Virus record (IMG/VR): IMGVR_UViG_3300044970_001263 | Location: 1 to 57,186 of that record | Source of the DNA: a virus | Strand: one strand, 5' to 3' | DNA length: 57,186 nt | Shown: positions 55,082-57,186 of the stretch, piece by piece | Layout: the number at the start of each line of letters is the position of its first letter | Numbering within the stretch: position 1 is the stretch's first letter | Program-made: the position numbers and the translations under genes | The notes under the pieces: generated by a model | Databases searched by the model: none | What the model saw: the letters and a program-made list of their open reading frames with translations, nothing else | Told to the model about the DNA's origin: nothing

Positions 55082-55387
55082 CTATTCTAGATACCACTCA
55101 ACCTCAGCGAGATCGCCGTCGTAGAGCATCTGCTCAACCGCAGCGAGATCCATCCCTCGCACCACTTGCGCGAACGCCGTGTCGCAGTCCAAGCAGTAGA
55201 GTTCCTCAGCCGTAGTCTGGTCAGGGAATAGATCCTCGTAGAAGTCGCTCAGCCAGAACGCCCGACCACCATCCTCAAAAGGTTTCAGGTTTGCCAGCAC
55301 CTTCGCCGTGATGCTGATGCCACGAGGGTAGTCCGCTTCCTTTGCCTCGTCGCACTTGTGTCTGTAATACTTATTCTCTCCTGCCAT
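55082..55387 (-). CDS. Small hypothetical protein (101 aa)
   Basis: MAGENKYYRHKCDEAKEADYPRG, with an ELYCLDCDTAFAQV segment that contains one CxxC. Acidic C-terminus (DGDLAEVEWYLE). The CLDC word recurs in 55427-55687. Single-gene unit. Confidence 0.7.
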   Translation of the reverse strand: MAGENKYYRHKCDEAKEADYPRGISITAKVLANLKPFEDGGRAFWLSDFYEDLFPDQTTAEELYCLDCDTAFAQVVRGMDLAAVEQMLYDGDLAEVEWYLE

Positions 55388-55419
55388 ATAGCACCTCCTT
55401 CTTGCTATGCCTTCCTACT

Positions 55420-55439
55420 ATATACCCTAAACCCTAACA
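55420..55439 (-). promoter_or_regulatory. Class A element 18
   Basis: Encodes V-R-V-stop of the 55427-55687 gene, as class A element 16 does for its upstream gene. Confidence 0.75.
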
Positions 55440-55687
55440 TACCGCAAGATATTCTGCGCTGTGTGTGCCACAAACTTCTCGTGCTCCCCGCACTCGCACG
55501 GAGCGCAGTCCAAGCAGTAGAAACTCGTTGCCTCAGCAGCGTTATCCTCATTGACCACGATAAAGATATTCTTGGGGTGATCCGAATCCACCCGCACGCC
55601 TCTATCGCTCACCCAGAATCCAGCCACCACCTCGTCGGGGTAGTAGATCAGCGTGTCGCACTTGCTACAAGTCCTTGCCTCGTACAT
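55427..55687 (-). CDS. Zinc-ribbon protein (86 aa)
   Basis: MYEARTCSKCDTLIYYPDEVVAGFWVSDRG: CSKC and CLDCAPCEC form a ribbon. The start is set by GGAAGGAGGG. It ends within class A element 18. Confidence 0.75.
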   Translation of the reverse strand: MYEARTCSKCDTLIYYPDEVVAGFWVSDRGVRVDSDHPKNIFIVVNEDNAAEATSFYCLDCAPCECGEHEKFVAHTAQNILRYVRV

Positions 55688-55705
55688 TGTTCCCTCCTTC
55701 CTACT

Positions 55706-55725
55706 ATATACCCTAGACCCTAACA
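55706..55725 (-). promoter_or_regulatory. Class A element 19
   Basis: GTCTAGGG core. Leader of about 20 bases to the 55687 ATG. Confidence 0.75.
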
Positions 55726-55728
55726 TAC

Positions 55729-55998
55729 CTACTTGTTGGCAGGGAATCGCTCCACGAGCCAGTCGTATGCCTTCTTAGCGTCCTCGTCCCCTGCTGCCAT
55801 AGCGTTGCCTAGATGCCCTGCGATATTCACGATAGATCCGATCAGAGCACGAGCGTTGTCGCGTTGCTCACGCTCCACCACGCTCACAATGTTATCCCCA
55901 AAGAGAGCCGCCATCGTCGCGTATCCCTGCTTGTCGGGAGTCAGGTCAATGAATCCCTCGTTGCGTTCCTTGATTGCTGCGTCCTTCATAGCACCCAT
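55729..55998 (-). CDS. Small helical protein (89 aa)
   Basis: MGAMKDAAIKERNEGFIDLTPDKQGYATMAALFGD, with ALIGSIVNIAGHLGNAMAAGDEDAKKAYDWLVERF. A four-helix-like pattern without motifs. Single-gene unit. Confidence 0.7.
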   Translation of the reverse strand: MGAMKDAAIKERNEGFIDLTPDKQGYATMAALFGDNIVSVVEREQRDNARALIGSIVNIAGHLGNAMAAGDEDAKKAYDWLVERFPANK

Positions 55999-56017
55999 AT
56001 CAGCACCTCCTTCTACT

Positions 56018-56037
56018 CTATACCCTAAACCCTAACA
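56018..56037 (-). promoter_or_regulatory. Class A element 20
   Basis: Core ending GGGTATAG. Serves 55729-55998. The region before it (56041-56075) holds a CGGGGGAG/CTCCCCCG hairpin that probably terminates the upstream unit. Confidence 0.75.
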
Positions 56038-56041
56038 TAGC

Positions 56042-56072
56042 GGTCGGGGGAGCCAGTCGCCCGACTCCCCCG
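56042..56072 (-). terminator. Hairpin terminator after the 56079-56444 gene
   Basis: TCGGGGGAG pairs with CTCCCCCGA around a 13-base loop. No T-run. Confidence 0.55.
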
Positions 56073-56078
56073 ATACCC

Positions 56079-56444
56079 CTAAATATAATCGCTCAACGCT
56101 ACTACCTTCTCCATAGTCTCACCCCACGCGCAGCGGTAGTGCTTCACTCGTAGATCGCTCCACCCCTTACGCCACTCCACATATGGTCGGTTCTCCTGAT
56201 CCTGCGGGTCAATCCCACGACCACACACATAGCAGTCTCGTGGCTCAACCTTGTAGGCATCAAGGTGCGCGATCCCACACTTCCAAGTGCGAGTCCTAGC
56301 CCACGCCCGACGAAAATCGTCAAGGGTATCCGCACCCTCATACGCCATCCACCGCTTGCTGATGTGCTCACGCCCATCAGGGAGCGTGGTTCTAATCACA
56401 CCCCAATGCTCTGGCAGCGAAGTATTCCCCTTGTAGTATCCCAT
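56079..56444 (-). CDS. Hypothetical zinc-binding protein (121 aa)
   Basis: MGYYKGNTSLPEHWGVIRTTLPDGREHISKRWMAYEG. CYVCGRGIDP with an earlier C-x-IAH and later HYRC suggests a treble-clef zinc site. Single-gene unit behind class A element 21. Confidence 0.7.
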   Translation of the reverse strand: MGYYKGNTSLPEHWGVIRTTLPDGREHISKRWMAYEGADTLDDFRRAWARTRTWKCGIAHLDAYKVEPRDCYVCGRGIDPQDQENRPYVEWRKGWSDLRVKHYRCAWGETMEKVVALSDYI

Positions 56445-56464
56445 ACCCTACCCCCTACTCTATC

Positions 56465-56484
56465 GGGATCAGATTGTCTGACCC
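56465..56484 (-). promoter_or_regulatory. 5' leader hairpin of the 56079-56444 gene
   Basis: GGGTCAGA/TCTGATCCC with one bulge and a 3-base loop. Confidence 0.55.
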
Positions 56485-56489
56485 TCACC

Positions 56490-56509
56490 ATATACCCTAG
56501 ACCCTAACA
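56490..56509 (-). promoter_or_regulatory. Class A element 21
   Basis: GTCTAGGG core. Serves 56079-56444. Confidence 0.75.
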
Positions 56510-56514
56510 TACCC

Positions 56515-56691
56515 CTATGGCAGCAGAGTCTGATACTCCTTTGGGCACTCCTTGTCGTACCCATTGCGCGCTCCGATCCAAGTAAGATCCTCGTGCTGAG
56601 CGAATAGTCGGGTGAACTGCTTAGTCCACCCCTTCTCGCACGCCTCGTCAATCTCCTTCTGAATCTGAACCAGTCGCTCGTCAATGCTCAT
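56515..56691 (-). CDS. Small hypothetical protein (58 aa)
   Basis: MSIDERLVQIQKEIDEACEKGWTKQFTRLF after GGAGG. A charged helical N-terminus, then LTWIGARNGYDKECPKEY. Complete but short. Its stop abuts class A element 21. Confidence 0.7.
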   Translation of the reverse strand: MSIDERLVQIQKEIDEACEKGWTKQFTRLFAQHEDLTWIGARNGYDKECPKEYQTLLP

Positions 56692-56708
56692 ATGCTCCTC
56701 CTTCCAAC

Positions 56709-56728
56709 ATATACCCTAAATCCTAACA
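56709..56728 (-). promoter_or_regulatory. Class A element 22
   Basis: GATTTAGGG core. Serves 56515-56691. Confidence 0.75.
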
Positions 56729-56810
56729 TACCTATTTGCTTATAAATATTGCGTAAATAATACCCTTATATACCCCTAAAAATCGCCCGAAATACCCTAG
56801 ATATATCAAC

Positions 56811-56984
56811 TCATAGGGGAGTCTGCTTCCCTCTACGAGCCAGTAGTGCCTCCTGCTCCATACGCTTCTGACGAGCCTTCTCCATCAGTTCGTTGTGGAG
56901 TCTAAGCGTACCCTTCCCACTCATTACCATACGGAATGAGCGTGAATCTACCTTCTTGTCTCTATTGCTCTTGTCGTAGTCCAT
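56811..56984 (-). CDS. Small basic helical protein (57 aa)
   Basis: MDYDKSNRDKKVDSRSFRMVMSGKGTLRL after GAGGAGG. Residues 30-57 form a basic helix (NELMEKARQKRMEQEALLARRGK). Possibly nucleic-acid binding. Confidence 0.7.
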   Translation of the reverse strand: MDYDKSNRDKKVDSRSFRMVMSGKGTLRLHNELMEKARQKRMEQEALLARRGKQTPL

Positions 56985-57000
56985 ATCCTACCTCCTCACT

Positions 57001-57020
57001 ATATACCCTAAATCCTAACA
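57001..57020 (-). promoter_or_regulatory. Class A element 23
   Basis: GATTTAGGG core, 16 bases before the 56984 ATG. The stop of the doubtful 57015-57095 frame lies in it. Confidence 0.75.
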
Positions 57021-57095
57021 TAGCAGTCTAGGCATAATCCTAGCGTATAACAAGGCGACGCGCCCGACGCGCTTATTTGTGCCACCTTGTACCAC
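57015..57095 (-). CDS. Doubtful 26-codon ORF across the circle junction
   Basis: GTG start, basic (NKRVGRVALLYARIM), behind class A element 1. The AGGAA ribosome-like word touches the start codon, so spacing is poor. A GC-rich GCGCGTCG repeat in it could instead be an RNA stem. Confidence 0.2.
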   Translation of the reverse strand: MVQGGTNKRVGRVALLYARIMPRLLC

Positions 57096-57186
57096 TTCCT
57101 ACCACTATATACCCTAAACCCTAACATACCGCCCTGTCTGGCGAACATCTGTTCTATTTGGTCTGACCCTAGAACCTAACACGCCT
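57060..57186. repeat. Terminal direct repeat, right copy
   Basis: Second copy of 1-127, including class A element 1 (57107-57126), palindrome 1 (57142-57155) and class B element 1 (57164-57183). Confidence 0.9.

Noticed and set aside
48-57020. CCCTAAACCCTAA words looking like plant telomere DNA or contamination
   Set aside because: Copies are single, separated by genes, always at the same place before minus-strand starts, and the genome around them is coherent phage sequence.
1-57186. Temperate lifestyle with attachment site
   Set aside because: No integrase, excisionase or tRNA-like att site was found; a single XRE protein and LexA-like boxes are not enough.

Overview
The window is a complete genome of a tailed double-stranded DNA phage with siphovirus-type morphology. 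Its last 127 bases (57060-57186) repeat the first 127, so it is a circular contig of about 57,059 unique bases with a sequence overlap at the ends. An HK97-type head module, a lambda-like tail chaperone frameshift, a 1,494-residue tape measure protein and a set of tail fibres are all present. There is no integrase, partition system, DNA polymerase or reverse transcriptase that I can recognise. The host is uncertain. GAAC-N4-GTTC boxes (the LexA box of Gram-positive bacteria and some Chloroflexota), a Pro/Thr/Glu-repeat surface protein and AGGAGG ribosome sites fit an uncultured, perhaps freshwater, actinobacterial or chloroflexotal host, but this is inference.

Layout: (1) 1-4382, minus strand: eight short genes, most of them single-gene cassettes. 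(2) 4383-4971: divergent control region. (3) 4972-16771, plus: HELAH metalloprotein, terminase, portal, protease/scaffold, capsid, a glycosyltransferase, head-tail connectors, tail tube and frameshifted chaperones. (4) 16834-32855: tape measure, tail tip and fibres, ending in a 28-cysteine fibre protein followed by a thioredoxin. (5) 33529-36479: small proteins and the lysis module. (6) 36509-40284, minus: methyltransferase, RlpA-like protein, XRE regulator and a probable ssDNA-binding protein, behind a consensus sigma-70-type promoter. (7) 40499-46914, plus: RecB/Cas4-like nuclease, DnaB-like helicase, HAD phosphatase, dNMP kinase, metallophosphoesterase and resolvase. (8) 46911-56984, minus: VWA/MoxR pair and a long run of small genes, contiguous with region 1 through the circle junction.

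The most unusual feature is a repeated control system confined to the contiguous minus-strand arm (about 50.6 kb through the junction to 3.7 kb). About two dozen copies of a telomere-like element (class A, core TGTTAGGGTYTAGGGTATAT on the minus strand) lie just upstream of genes and next to their ribosome sites. In the left arm most are preceded by a related class B element ending GGGTCA instead of GGGTATAT. In eight pairs the A and B elements are offset by exactly 27 bp. Many class A copies are followed by a small hairpin whose sequence changes while its pairing is kept. The only left-arm gene without these elements encodes a protein with faint sigma-factor motifs (3735-4382). My working model is a phage-specific promoter set read by a dedicated factor. 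At least two class A units (near 1.3 kb and 50.8 kb) seem to express structured RNAs rather than proteins.
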